A stretch of 64,000 nt of DNA, from positions 186,001 through 250,000 of the forward strand of contig CAVTZH010000009.1 in the NCBI GenBank assembly GCA_963739175.1. The letters are read 5' to 3'. The stretch comes from VAZQ01 sp963739175 (lineage in GTDB: Bacteria; Pseudomonadota; Alphaproteobacteria; Rhizobiales; Xanthobacteraceae). The notes beneath the pieces were generated by a model, which worked only from the letters and a program-made list of their open reading frames with translations, ran no database searches and was not told the DNA's origin. Shown in pieces: positions 35,680 through 44,437 of the stretch. The position numbers were made by a program, and so were the translations under genes. Position 1 is the first letter of the stretch. Each line of letters starts with the position of its first letter.

Positions 35680-36687
35680 CTACTTCGACAAAATCCCGCG
35701 CAGTCGCTCCGCCACCGCCGGCGGCGTCGCGTAGATATCGGCGATCAGTTTCTGCGCGGCTTCGCCCGACGTCTGCTCGAGCTCGTCGCCGAAGGTCTTG
35801 ACCGCCTCCGCGCGCAAATCCTTGTCCTTGAGCGCCTCGGCGAACGCCTTGCGCAGCTCGGCGGTGCGCGCCGCCGGCATGCCGGGCGGACCGAAGAACG
35901 GCTTGTTGAGCGCAAGCGGACCGAACATCAGGGTCATCATCTGCCGGGTCGCGTCGTCCTTGGCGAAATCGAGCGCCAGCGGCGCGTCGATCTTCGGATT
36001 CTTCTCGAGCGCAAGCTGAAGCAAATAAGTGACCTTCTTGTCGCGCACCCAGTCCGGCTTGGTGCTGTTGAGGCTCGACCAGCCCCAGCCGCAGCGGCCG
36101 TCCACTTCGCCGCGCTCGATCGCGATGATCGTCTCCTGCGAGCCGAGATAGCCGGTGATGACCTTGAATTTCGTCCCCAGCACCTCGTTGAGGAACATCG
36201 GATAGATGTCGGTCGACGAGCCGGCGCCGGTGCCGGCAACGTTCATCGGCGTCTCCATCACGTCCTTGATGGTCTTGAACTTCGACGCGCCCCAGGCGAG
36301 GCAGAGCGTGACGTCCTTGTCCATCGCCGCCAGCATCGTGAAGTCGGTCATGCGGTAGCCGATCTTGCGCTTGCCCACGAGCGGCTCGATGATCGGCCCG
36401 GGCGCCACCGTGCCGATCACGGTGCCGTCGCGCGGCGCGACCTGGTTCATGTGGTCGATCATCCGGATGCCGCCGGCGCCCGGCATCAATTGCGCGACCA
36501 CGTTCGGATTGCCCGGGATGTACTTGCCGAGATGCCGCGCCATCACGCGCGCGCCGATGTCGATGCCGCCGCCGGCGGTGCCGGCGACCAGGATGGTGAC
36601 CTGCTTGCCCTTGTAGAAATCCTGCGCGTGCGAGGGCGCGCTGGCGATAAGCAATGTCGCGAGGGCAATCGCGCGCAAGATCGTCAT
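35680..36687 (-). CDS. TTT-family solute receptor (long-form subclass)
   Basis: 335-residue receptor of the divergent TctC-like subclass: signal peptide ending APSHAQ, then FYKGKQVTILVAGTAGGGIDIGAR, YIPGNPNVVAQLMPGAGGIRM, AGTGAGSSTDIYPMFLNEVLGTKFKVITGY and KPFFGPPGMPAARTAELRKAF. The pattern matches the receptors at 12581 and 63087. GGGAGAG precedes ATG 36687. It is the last gene of a tight five-gene operon (4-base gap to the racemase-like gene) with acyl-CoA dehydrogenase, CoA ligase and MmgE/PrpD genes, so it probably delivers the starting acid for that pathway. Confidence 0.9.
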   Translation of the reverse strand: MTILRAIALATLLIASAPSHAQDFYKGKQVTILVAGTAGGGIDIGARVMARHLGKYIPGNPNVVAQLMPGAGGIRMIDHMNQVAPRDGTVIGTVAPGPIIEPLVGKRKIGYRMTDFTMLAAMDKDVTLCLAWGASKFKTIKDVMETPMNVAGTGAGSSTDIYPMFLNEVLGTKFKVITGYLGSQETIIAIERGEVDGRCGWGWSSLNSTKPDWVRDKKVTYLLQLALEKNPKIDAPLALDFAKDDATRQMMTLMFGPLALNKPFFGPPGMPAARTAELRKAFAEALKDKDLRAEAVKTFGDELEQTSGEAAQKLIADIYATPPAVAERLRGILSK

Positions 36688-36691
36688 CGCG

Positions 36692-37348
36692 TCACTCTCC
36701 CAACAGCTTGCGCATGCGCGCGACCGCGGTTTCGCCGCTGGTCAGCGTCTTCTTGGCGAGCGCGGGCGGCATCTTGGCGCGCGCCGGCGCCATCGAGATC
36801 ATGCTCAGCACGATGGTGTCGAAGTCGCCGGCAGCCGCCGATTGCTCGGCGATCAGGCGGTCGTGCTGGTCGATGTCGCCGGCGTTGATCGCGTCGCGCG
36901 CGCCCGCGACCCAGAGCTCCTTGATCGCCGGCGACTTGCCGGCGCGCTTCGCCGATTGATCGAGCGTGCCGCGCACCACCGGCAGCGCGCGCTTCTGGGT
37001 CGACACCACCAGGATCGAGCCGCCGCGCGCGACCGCCTCGTCCATCATCGCTTCCTCGATGCGCAGCACCGGCACCGTGATGCCCTTGCGGCCTTCCTCC
37101 ACCGCCGGGCCGAAGGTCGAGCCGGAGAACACGATGCCGTCGGCGCCGCTCGCCTCGCAGTGGCGGAACAGGTTGGCGACCCGTGCATAAAGCGAGGGCG
37201 TCAGCTCGCCATTGGCGCCGACGTCGGCATAAAGCGACTCGTCGAGCAGATTGACGATCTGCGCCTGCGGCCACAGCGTCTTGAACGCTTCGTCGACCGG
37301 CGGCAGCGCAAGCGGGGTGGGATGAACGAGGAAAACGCGCTTCGGCAT
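36692..37348 (-). CDS. aspartate/glutamate racemase-like protein without catalytic cysteines
   Basis: 218-residue Asp/Glu racemase-fold protein (VFLVHPTPLALPPVDEAF, ANLFRHCEASGADGIVFSGSTFGPAVEE, VPVLRIEEAMMDEAV, DTIVLSMISMAPARAKMP). In racemases and arylmalonate decarboxylase one or two catalytic cysteines sit in the GxT-type loop and in the second-half loop. Here both positions lack Cys (GSTFG around residue 77, and LSMISMAP), and the only cysteine is Cys64 in a helix. It may be an isomerase or decarboxylase with another mechanism, or a binding protein. It is sandwiched between MmgE/PrpD and the receptor in the operon. Confidence 0.78.
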   Translation of the reverse strand: MPKRVFLVHPTPLALPPVDEAFKTLWPQAQIVNLLDESLYADVGANGELTPSLYARVANLFRHCEASGADGIVFSGSTFGPAVEEGRKGITVPVLRIEEAMMDEAVARGGSILVVSTQKRALPVVRGTLDQSAKRAGKSPAIKELWVAGARDAINAGDIDQHDRLIAEQSAAAGDFDTIVLSMISMAPARAKMPPALAKKTLTSGETAVARMRKLLGE

Positions 37349-37351
37349 GGC

Positions 37352-38750
37352 TCAGCGCGCCGGCTTCGCCAGCGCGTCGATCAGCGGCGTGACGTCCTTC
37401 GCGCCGTCGATCGACCAGATCTGCTCCGCCAGCTGCTGCGCCTTGGCGCCGTGCACGGGCTCGACCAGGCCGATGAACTTCGCCTTCAAACCTGCGTCGT
37501 CGAGCGGCACCAGCCGCGAGCCCATGGCCTCGTCGGCCTGCCGGACGAATTTGCCCTTGGCCGTGGTCACGGTCACGCGTGCCGGCCGGAGCTTCGGATA
37601 GAGCCGGTCGATCTCGTGCGGCGCGCTGATCTCGAATTTCGCCGCCAGCGCCGCCCAGACCGGATCATTGCGCACGGCGTCGTCGAAATAGTCGAACTTG
37701 ATGTTGCGGAACTTCGAGCGCGAGCGACATCAGGTATTTGAAGCTGAGCTGCGAGCTCGCGAAGTCGTCCCAGCCGGTGCCGGCGTGCTCGGCGGCGATG
37801 CGATAGGTCTCGACCGCGACGTGCTTCACGTCCTCGCTCGCGATCTTCTCGTCATTGAGGATGCCGATCAGCGCCTCGACCGCGGGCTGGATGTGGCGGC
37901 AGCACGGGTTCGGCTTGATGTAGCAATCGGTGATGCCGAACGTCGCCGCCGGCGGCAGCTCCACCGGACGCGCACGGTCGGCGTTGTAGGCATAGGCCTG
38001 CATGAAGCCGTCGCGCGCCTCGATCACGCCGGGCGGTCCTTCGACGCCGGCCTCCGCCAGCAGCGCGGCCTGCAACCCTTCGCGCGAGGCGTGGCCGGCG
38101 TGAAGACGCTTGATGTCGGCGCCGCCGTTGACGAACGCAAACAGCCCGGCCGAGCTCGACCCGGCGATGCCAAGCGCATGCGACAATTGCTGCGGCGTGA
38201 GCCCGCGCAGCTTGCCGACCGCCATCGCCGCGCCGAACACCGCGACCGCGCCGGTCGGATGGAAGCCGCGGTGGCGCAGGTCCGGATGCACCGCGCGGCC
38301 GATCGCGGTCACGGTCTCGTAGCCGGCGACCATCGCCTCGATCAGTTCAACGCCGCTCGCTTTCTTGACGTAGCCCGCCGACAGGATCGCCGGCACCACC
38401 GTGCAGCCGGGATGCACGGAGCCCTTGGTGTAGCCGTCGTCGAGCTCGATGCCGTGCGCCGCGGTGCCGCCGAGGAAGGCGGCGTCGATCAGGTCGGCGC
38501 GGCGGGCACGGCCCGGAACCGGCACATTGCCGGCGGGGCGCGTCGCGATCAGCACCAACTCGGCCTGGGTTGCGACATTGCCCTGCGCGCCCGAGATCAT
38601 CACGCCGACGGTGTCGAGCAGATGCCTGCGGGCGTAGTGGCGGACTTCGTCGTCGAGCGCGTCATGCCGCAGTTTTGAGACGAAGCTGACCACGTTGTCG
38701 GTCGCGCCCGCGGCAGGATGGCGGGTGTGCAGGGCTTCGGCGTGCGACAT
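37352..38750 (-). CDS. MmgE/PrpD-family protein (frameshifted)
   Basis: About 465-residue MmgE/PrpD-fold protein, the family of 2-methylcitrate dehydratase, cis-aconitate decarboxylase and iminodisuccinate epimerase-like enzymes. Landmarks: RRHLLDTVGVMISGAQG, GTAAHGIELDDGYTKGSVHPG, HPTGAVAVFGAAMAVGKL and DCYIKPNPCCRHIQPAVEAL. The frame breaks near 37715-37720 (one extra base): FKYLMSLALE continues in the next frame with the VRNDPVWAALAAKF and VTVTTAKGK C-terminal domain to the stop at 37352. Second half of a CoA-based operon. Likely acts on a branched di- or tricarboxylate, but the substrate cannot be read from sequence. Confidence 0.83.
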
Positions 38751-38793
38751 GGGCGTTCCTCGTTGTTCTTAGTGTGAGCCTATTATGCCCCGC

Positions 38794-40845
38794 TCACGCG
38801 AGCTTCACCAGCGCGTCGACCGCGACCACGCCGTCGCCGCGGACGATCAGCGGATTGATCTCGGCCTCGGCGATCGAGGGATCGCCGGCCATCTGCGACA
38901 TCGCGACGATCGCCTGCGCCAGCGCATCGAGATCGCCCTTCGGGCGGCCGCGGAAGCCGGCAAGCGCCTTGAAGGCGCGCACCTCGGCGATCATCTCGTT
39001 CGCGATCGCCAGGTCGACCGGCGCGAGCCGCAAGCTTCGATCGCGGTAGATCTCGGTGAGGATGCCGCCGGCCGCGACCATCACCAGTGGGCCGGCGGCG
39101 GGATCGACGCGATAGCCGATCAGCGCCTCGCCGATGCCGGCGACCATCGGCTGCACCAGCACGCGCAGGACGCGCGTGTTGGGGCGGCGCTGCGCCACGT
39201 TGGCGCGGATCTGCTTGATCGCCGCCAGCAGCGCGGCGCCATCGGCGACATTGAGCACGACGCCGCCGGCCTCGGTCTTGTGGGCGATCTCGGCCGAGAG
39301 GGCTTTGACCACCACCGGATAGGCGAACGGCAGCGACGGCGCGCTGGTGATGTCGGCATCGAGCACCACCGCCGGCGCGCGCGGGATGCCGAACCGCTCG
39401 ATCAGCGTACCGGCCTCGACCTCGTCGAGCATGCGGCCGCTGCCGGGGGGGCGGGAGATACGCTCGGGCGCAGGGCGCGGCGCGCGCCGCCGCAGCGCCG
39501 CCGCAACCGCATCGGCGCAGGCTTCCGGGGTGCGGAAGCTCGGCACGCCGGCCTCGCTCAGCATCGCGAGCGCGGCGGGCGCATCGGGCACGAGACAGGC
39601 GGCGATCGGCTTCGCCGCGCCGGCGCTGTCGACGATCGGCTTCACCGCCAGCTCCGGATGGAAGCGCGCCGAGGAGCCGATCACCGGCAGGATCAGATCG
39701 TATTCGGGTGCCGTGGTGAGGATGTCGAGCGCCGCCTTCATCACGTCGTAGCGCGCTCCGGCGAGCGTCACGTCGACGATCCGCGCCGGCTTGACGTCGA
39801 TGCCGGCGGCCTTGAAGCGCGCCAGCGTCTCGTCGCTCGGCTGCGTGATGGCGACGCCCTGTACGCTCAGCGGGTCGACCACCATGGTGGCGCCGCCGCC
39901 GGTGGTTGTCACCACGCCGACCGCGCCGCGCCGCGACGTTTGCACAGGCACGCGCATCAGCAGCGGCAGGCCCTCGATCAACCCGTCGAGCGTCGTCACC
40001 CGCGCGATCCCGCAATCGGCGAGGAACGCGTCGGCGACGTCGTCCTCACCGGCCAGCGCGCCGGTGTGCGACACCGCGAGCTCGCGCGCCGCTTCCGAGC
40101 GGCCGAGCTTGTAGGCGATGATCGGCTTGCCGCGTTTGTACGCAGCCAGCGCAAAGCGGCGCAGCGCATCGGCATTACGCATGGTTTCGAGGAACAGCAT
40201 GTAGCCGTCGATGCCGGGATCATCGAGCGTCGCTTCGCAGATCTCGCCGAGCGAGAGGTCGACCTCGTTGCCGACCGACACGAGCCCGGCGAAGCCGAGG
40301 CCGCGCGCCTTGCCGCGCGAGAGCAGCGAACCGATCATGCTGCCGGAATGCGAGGCGGCAAAGAAACGCCCCGACGGCAGCTCCGGCTCGTCGAAGGCGG
40401 CATTGGCGGTGAGCATCGCGCGCGTGCGGAGATCAACGATGCCGAGGCTCGACGGCCCGACCACGCGGATGCCGGTCGACGCGCAGATCTCGCGCAGCCG
40501 CGCCACCCGCCGGTCGCCCTCGGCGCCGGCTTCGGTGAAGCCGTCGGCGAGCACGGTCGCAGCCTTGACGCCGAGCTTGCCGCATTCCGCCACCGCGTCG
40601 ATGGCGGCGTCGGTCGGCGTGACGACGTAGGCATGGTCGGGCGCTTCCGGCAGCGCCTTGAGCGACGGCCAGGCGCGCTGGCCGAGCACGCTGTCGCGTC
40701 CCGGATTGATCGGATAGATGCGGCCGGCATAGCCCATCTGCAGCAGATACTTCAGCGGCCGTCCGGCGGTCTTCGAGGGGTCGTTCGATTGTCCGACGAT
40801 TGCGACCGATTGCGGCGCGAACAGCGCCTCACGCAACGTGCTCAT
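38794..40845 (-). CDS. single-chain ADP-forming-type acyl-CoA ligase
   Basis: 683-residue protein with the fused layout of ADP-forming acetate/acyl-CoA ligases: CoA-binding domain (FAPQSVAIVGQSNDPSKTAGRPLKYLLQMGYAG, residues 8-40), a succinyl-CoA-ligase-like region (GPSSLGIVDL, ASHSGSMIGSLLSRG, the AVSHTGALAGED histidine segment), and a C-terminal ATP-grasp part (YPVVVKALSAEIAHKTEAGGVVLNV, AEINPLIVRGDGVVAVDALVKLA). It should activate the operon's acid as a CoA thioester. The start at 40845 is one base after the dehydrogenase stop, indicating tight coupling. Confidence 0.87.
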   Translation of the reverse strand: MSTLREALFAPQSVAIVGQSNDPSKTAGRPLKYLLQMGYAGRIYPINPGRDSVLGQRAWPSLKALPEAPDHAYVVTPTDAAIDAVAECGKLGVKAATVLADGFTEAGAEGDRRVARLREICASTGIRVVGPSSLGIVDLRTRAMLTANAAFDEPELPSGRFFAASHSGSMIGSLLSRGKARGLGFAGLVSVGNEVDLSLGEICEATLDDPGIDGYMLFLETMRNADALRRFALAAYKRGKPIIAYKLGRSEAARELAVSHTGALAGEDDVADAFLADCGIARVTTLDGLIEGLPLLMRVPVQTSRRGAVGVVTTTGGGATMVVDPLSVQGVAITQPSDETLARFKAAGIDVKPARIVDVTLAGARYDVMKAALDILTTAPEYDLILPVIGSSARFHPELAVKPIVDSAGAAKPIAACLVPDAPAALAMLSEAGVPSFRTPEACADAVAAALRRRAPRPAPERISRPPGSGRMLDEVEAGTLIERFGIPRAPAVVLDADITSAPSLPFAYPVVVKALSAEIAHKTEAGGVVLNVADGAALLAAIKQIRANVAQRRPNTRVLRVLVQPMVAGIGEALIGYRVDPAAGPLVMVAAGGILTEIYRDRSLRLAPVDLAIANEMIAEVRAFKALAGFRGRPKGDLDALAQAIVAMSQMAGDPSIAEAEINPLIVRGDGVVAVDALVKLA

Positions 40846-40846
40846 G

Positions 40847-42016
40847 TCACTCGGCCGCTTCCGCCCTGCGCGGCGGCCGCTGGTCGAAGCGGCGGTCGAA
40901 CACGTGCTCCGCAATCCGGTTCTTCAGCATTTCGATCGAGCCGCCGGCGATCATCCAGCCGCGGCAACGCCGCATGCAGTACTCGACCAGCGCCTCGCGG
41001 CTGTAGCCGAGCGCGCCCATCGCCTGCACCGCCTCATGCGACACCTCGAAGCCGGCCTGGTTGCAGGCGGCCTTGGCCACCGCGGTCTCGTAGGCGGAAG
41101 GAAGCCCGCGGTCGGCATTCACGGCGGCGCGATAGAGCAGGAGCTGCGCCGCTTCGAGCTTGATCGCCATGTCCGCGAACTTCCATTGCAGGCCCTGGAA
41201 CTCGCACAGCGGCCGGCCGAACTGCTCGCGCGTCGTGCAGTAGTCGCGCGCGGTGTTGTAGGCGTAGCGGCCGAGCGCCAACGAGCGCGCGGAATTGCCG
41301 AGCCGCTCGACGTTGAAGCTCGCGATCTGCTTCTTGAAGCCGCCGGGGCCGAGCAGCACGTTCTCCGCCGGGATGCGGCAGTTCTCGAAGTGCAGCTCCG
41401 ACCATTCCTCGCCGCTCATGAAGCTCGACGGCGTGCCGACGGTGAAGCCGGGCGTATCGCGCTCGACCAGCACCGAGCCGATGCCGTCGAGCCCGCGCCC
41501 GTAGCGCACATAGACCAAGAACAGCTTGGCGTCGGGGCTGAACGTCGAAAAAACCTTCGACCCGTTGATGACGTAGTGATTGCCGTCCTGCCTGGCGCTG
41601 GTGGTGAGCTCGGTCACCGCGGATCCGGCGGCGGGCTCGCTCATGCCGAGGCTGATCACGGCGCCGCCGGAGAGCAGCGCCGGCAGCCAGCGCTGCTTCT
41701 GCGCCGGCGTCGCATACTCCGCGAAGGTGCGGATCGGGCCGAAATTGCCGAACTGCACCACGTCGGCGCTGCGCGGACACACCAGCGCCACCTGTTCGAT
41801 GGCGATCACCGCATCCATCAGCGTGCCGCCGACGCCGCCGTCCTTCTCCGGGATGGTGATGCCCATGAGCCCCTGCTGGCTCATCAGCTTCGCGACGTCG
41901 AACGGGAAACGCGGCTCGTGCGCGCGCTTGAGCGCATCCTTGGCGAGGTGCGCCTGCGCGAACTTGTGCACGGCCTCGGCGAACAGTTTTTGTTCTTCGG
42001 TAAAGTCGAAGTTCAT
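40847..42016 (-). CDS. acyl-CoA dehydrogenase
   Basis: 389-residue acyl-CoA dehydrogenase. Features: MNFDFTEEQKLFAEAVHKFA, MSEPAAGSAVTELTTSARQDGNHYVINGSKVFST, FENCRIPAENVLLG, YCTTREQFGRPLCEFQGLQWKFADM and the end GWMIAGGSIEMLKNRIAEHVF. The position equivalent to the usual YEGTxEI glutamate reads MIAGGSIEM, so the catalytic base is either elsewhere or missing, as in several subfamilies. GTG 42028 is an alternative start. First gene of the operon leading into the CoA ligase, MmgE/PrpD, racemase-like and receptor genes; it would desaturate the acyl-CoA made by the ligase. Confidence 0.9.
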   Translation of the reverse strand: MNFDFTEEQKLFAEAVHKFAQAHLAKDALKRAHEPRFPFDVAKLMSQQGLMGITIPEKDGGVGGTLMDAVIAIEQVALVCPRSADVVQFGNFGPIRTFAEYATPAQKQRWLPALLSGGAVISLGMSEPAAGSAVTELTTSARQDGNHYVINGSKVFSTFSPDAKLFLVYVRYGRGLDGIGSVLVERDTPGFTVGTPSSFMSGEEWSELHFENCRIPAENVLLGPGGFKKQIASFNVERLGNSARSLALGRYAYNTARDYCTTREQFGRPLCEFQGLQWKFADMAIKLEAAQLLLYRAAVNADRGLPSAYETAVAKAACNQAGFEVSHEAVQAMGALGYSREALVEYCMRRCRGWMIAGGSIEMLKNRIAEHVFDRRFDQRPPRRAEAAE

Positions 42017-42191
42017 GATGAATGCCACTCAAGTGTCACGGCCGCGGACTGGGATACCAGTATAGACAGACAGTCCGTGCAATGCACGGCCGCGCGGTCA
42101 GCGAAGTTTTACCGCATTTCGGGGTTGTTGTTGTGGGGGAAGTCGAAGACCGAGATAGTCGGTGGGCGTCATGCGTCGTAGAGGTTGTCCG

Positions 42192-43001
42192 ATGTTGTCC
42201 AAGCACGTTTTGGCCATTTGCTTCACGCTCGTCGCCGGCAGCGCGTCGGCGCAGGATTGCTTCCTGTTCTTCTGCCCGCCACGGCCGATGGAGCGCCTCG
42301 AACCGCTTGAGCCGGCGGAGCCACCGCCCTATCCGCGTGGCCCATCCTATCAAGGCGCGCAACCCTACCAGGGCGCCCCGTCCTACCAGCGCGCTCCGTC
42401 TTACGAGTCCGGCGTCGATCGCCAGTCCATGGCGCTGTACGGCCCCGTCGCCGGGGAGCCGTTCGCGGTCCCGGCGGTGCCGTTGTCCGAGGTCAATCCC
42501 AACTATCTGCGCCGGGCTGTTTCCTATCCTTCGAATGAGCCGCCCGGGACGATCATCATCGATCCGCAAAATCGCTATCTCTATCTCGTGCAGGGCAGCG
42601 GACGCGCCATCCGCTACGGCGTTGGCGTCGGCCGGCAAGGCTTTGGCTGGTCGGGCGTGGCGACGATCCGCGACAAGCAGGCGTGGCCGGACTGGTATCC
42701 GCCGAAGGAGATGATCCAGCGTCAGCCCGAGCTCAGGCGGCAGCTCAGCCAACTGCGCAGCGGCATCGGCGTTGCCGGCGGCCCGGGCAATCCGCTCGGC
42801 GCGCGCGCGATGTATCTCTGGGCGGGCGGCAAGGACACGCTCTACCGCATCCACGGCACCAACGAGCCTCATACCATCGGCCAGAGCGTCTCGTCCGGCT
42901 GCATCCGGATGCTCAATCAGGATGTCATCGACCTCTATGAGCGCACGCCGCTGAACGCCAAGGTCGTCGTGCTGACATCGCGCGTCAGCGAGGCGCGGTA
43001 G
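42192..43001 (+). CDS. L,D-transpeptidase (YkuD domain)
   Basis: 269-residue periplasmic cell-wall cross-linking enzyme. Signal peptide to residue 20 (TLVAGSASA). Residues 36-75 are a proline/tyrosine-rich linker with repeats of PSYQG(A)xPYQGAPSYQRAPSYES. The YkuD domain spans about 115-265 with catalytic His221 (RIHGTNEPHTIG) and Cys237 (SVSSGCIRM). It forms 3-3 peptide cross-links or attaches lipoproteins. ATG 42192 with GAGG upstream is favoured over 42162. Plus-strand, unrelated to the flanking catabolic operons, and followed by the RlpA-like gene. Confidence 0.93.
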   Translation: MLSKHVLAICFTLVAGSASAQDCFLFFCPPRPMERLEPLEPAEPPPYPRGPSYQGAQPYQGAPSYQRAPSYESGVDRQSMALYGPVAGEPFAVPAVPLSEVNPNYLRRAVSYPSNEPPGTIIIDPQNRYLYLVQGSGRAIRYGVGVGRQGFGWSGVATIRDKQAWPDWYPPKEMIQRQPELRRQLSQLRSGIGVAGGPGNPLGARAMYLWAGGKDTLYRIHGTNEPHTIGQSVSSGCIRMLNQDVIDLYERTPLNAKVVVLTSRVSEAR

Positions 43002-43167
43002 ACTGCGACCGCCGCCGACGGGCGGCACCTACCTGGCGACCACCGCGCCGTGGCAAAAATGCCACGCCCATCCACGATCGTGAATGATGGCGGTGACCGC
43101 CACATTTAGTCCGTGATCGAGCCAAGATTGCCCCCTGCATTGCGATCGGGTGTGCGGGGGTAAGGTA

Positions 43168-43683
43168 ATGGAATCCAAGCTCAAATTTGAATGCTCGTAT
43201 CGGAGCGCGGCGCAGATTGCGGCCGTTGCGCTGACGGCGGCGATGCTGTCGGCCTGCGCGCAATCGACGGCCGTGTCCGAGCGACGCACATCGCGCGCCG
43301 TCGTCCAGCAATCGGCGCCGCAGCAATCGACGTCACAGCGGGTGGCCACGGTGACGCCGCGCAAGCAGCGCACACGCAATGCATCGACAGCGCGGTCCCT
43401 CAGCGCTTCGGACGGAATGGCGAGCTTCTACAAGCACGGTTCGCGTACCGCGAGCGGCGAGAAATTCAATCCCGGCGAATTGACCGCGGCCCACCGCACC
43501 CTGCCGTTCGGCACCAAAGTGCGCGTCACCAACGTGGCGACGGGCAAGACCGTCACGGTACGGGTCAACGATCGCGGTCCGTTCATCAATGGACGGGTGA
43601 TCGACGTCTCGCATGCCGCCGCGCAAACGCTCGGCATGACCGGGCAGGGCGTCGCCAAGGTCAAGCTCGACGTCGTGCAATAG
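43168..43683 (+). CDS. RlpA-like septal-ring lipoprotein
   Basis: 171-residue RlpA-family protein. A lipoprotein-type signal ends in LSAC (Cys29 in ALTAAMLSACAQS), then a low-complexity Ser/Thr/Gln stretch, and a double-psi beta-barrel domain from about residue 85 (GMASFYKHGSRTASGEKFNPGELTAAHRTLPFGTKVRVTN; DRGPFINGRVIDVSHAAAQTLGM). RlpA proteins bind or cleave denuded peptidoglycan; the catalytic Asp/His pair of the barrel appears present. No SPOR domain is fused. GGGGGTAAGG precedes ATG 43168. Likely a cell-envelope partner of the adjacent L,D-transpeptidase. Confidence 0.92.
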   Translation: MESKLKFECSYRSAAQIAAVALTAAMLSACAQSTAVSERRTSRAVVQQSAPQQSTSQRVATVTPRKQRTRNASTARSLSASDGMASFYKHGSRTASGEKFNPGELTAAHRTLPFGTKVRVTNVATGKTVTVRVNDRGPFINGRVIDVSHAAAQTLGMTGQGVAKVKLDVVQ

Positions 43684-43697
43684 CCGAAAGCTCCTCA

Positions 43698-43775
43698 TCC
43701 GCTCCTCCCCGCGAAAGCGGGGACCCAGAAAAATCAAGACGCCTGGATTCCCGCCTACGCGGGAATGAGCGGGGA
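43698..43775. repeat. REP-like double hairpin (copy 2, reversed)
   Basis: TCCCCGC-GAAA-GCGGGGA (43706-43723) followed by ATTCCCGC-CTAC-GCGGGAAT (43747-43766) is the same element as at 12596 and 57008 in opposite orientation. It separates the plus-strand RlpA-like gene from the convergent ThDP subunit gene and probably forms the terminator for both. Confidence 0.85.
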
Positions 43776-43799
43776 GAGAGCCGATCCCACCAAAATGAA

Positions 43800-44435
43800 C
43801 TAGCCCAGCAGCGCCGAGCGGAAGCGGTCGCGGCAGAACGCGGCATCGAAGTTGCGCTTGAAGTGCGGTGGCTCGGTCGGCTTGACGCGCAGCAGCACGA
43901 AGCCCGCGCTGTTGCCCTCGCGGATGAAGCGCGACGCGCGCTCGAGATCGGCCTCCTGCGCCGCCGTCATGGTGCGCTTGATGCCGGAGCCGATCGCGAT
44001 CTTCTCCAAGTCGACGCCGAGGCTGGTGTGGCTCTTCTGCCAGCCGGTCTCGCCGTAGTGGCCGTTGTCGACGCAGACGATCGCGAGGTTGGCCGGGTTC
44101 ATCACCGCGATGGTGGCGAGCGCGCCGATGTTCATGAGCAGGTCGCCGTCGCCGGTGACCACCAGCACCTGCTTCTTGGGCTGCGCCAATGCGAGCCCGA
44201 GCCCGATCATGCAGGCGGCGCCCATCGCGCCGCCGAGCGAGAACACATGCGCCTTGTCGCCAGTCACTGCGCCGACGTCGTGCGCGGTGCCGCCGAGCCC
44301 GGTGACGATCAGAAAGTCTTCGTGGCGGCCGATCAGCTTCGGCACCGCGTCGCCGCGGTCGAGCACCACGCCGGGCAGCGCCTTGAGGAGCGCGACCTTT
44401 TGGGCTTTGAGCTCCTGCGGTGTGGGCATGGTCAT
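43800..44435 (-). CDS. ThDP-dependent decarboxylase, beta (cofactor) subunit
   Basis: 211-residue subunit resembling sulfopyruvate decarboxylase beta (ComE) and the C-terminal half of phosphonopyruvate decarboxylase. The ThDP-binding motif is VVTGDGDLLMNIGALATIAVMNPANLAIVCVDNGHYGETG (GDG near residue 92, N about 25 residues later). Pairs with the alpha subunit encoded two bases upstream, together equalling one full decarboxylase. ATG 44435 or 44429 can start. It ends a five-gene minus-strand operon with three TTT receptors. A 2-oxo acid (sulfo-, phosphono- or carboxy-pyruvate-like) is the probable substrate, but the exact one is not fixed by sequence. Confidence 0.85.
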   Translation of the reverse strand: MTMPTPQELKAQKVALLKALPGVVLDRGDAVPKLIGRHEDFLIVTGLGGTAHDVGAVTGDKAHVFSLGGAMGAACMIGLGLALAQPKKQVLVVTGDGDLLMNIGALATIAVMNPANLAIVCVDNGHYGETGWQKSHTSLGVDLEKIAIGSGIKRTMTAAQEADLERASRFIREGNSAGFVLLRVKPTEPPHFKRNFDAAFCRDRFRSALLG

Positions 44436-44437
44436 GC

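Noticed and set aside
38785..41163. 792-residue plus-strand open frame over the CoA ligase operon
   Set aside because: No recognisable motifs and low-complexity composition; it is the complement of clear ligase and dehydrogenase genes.
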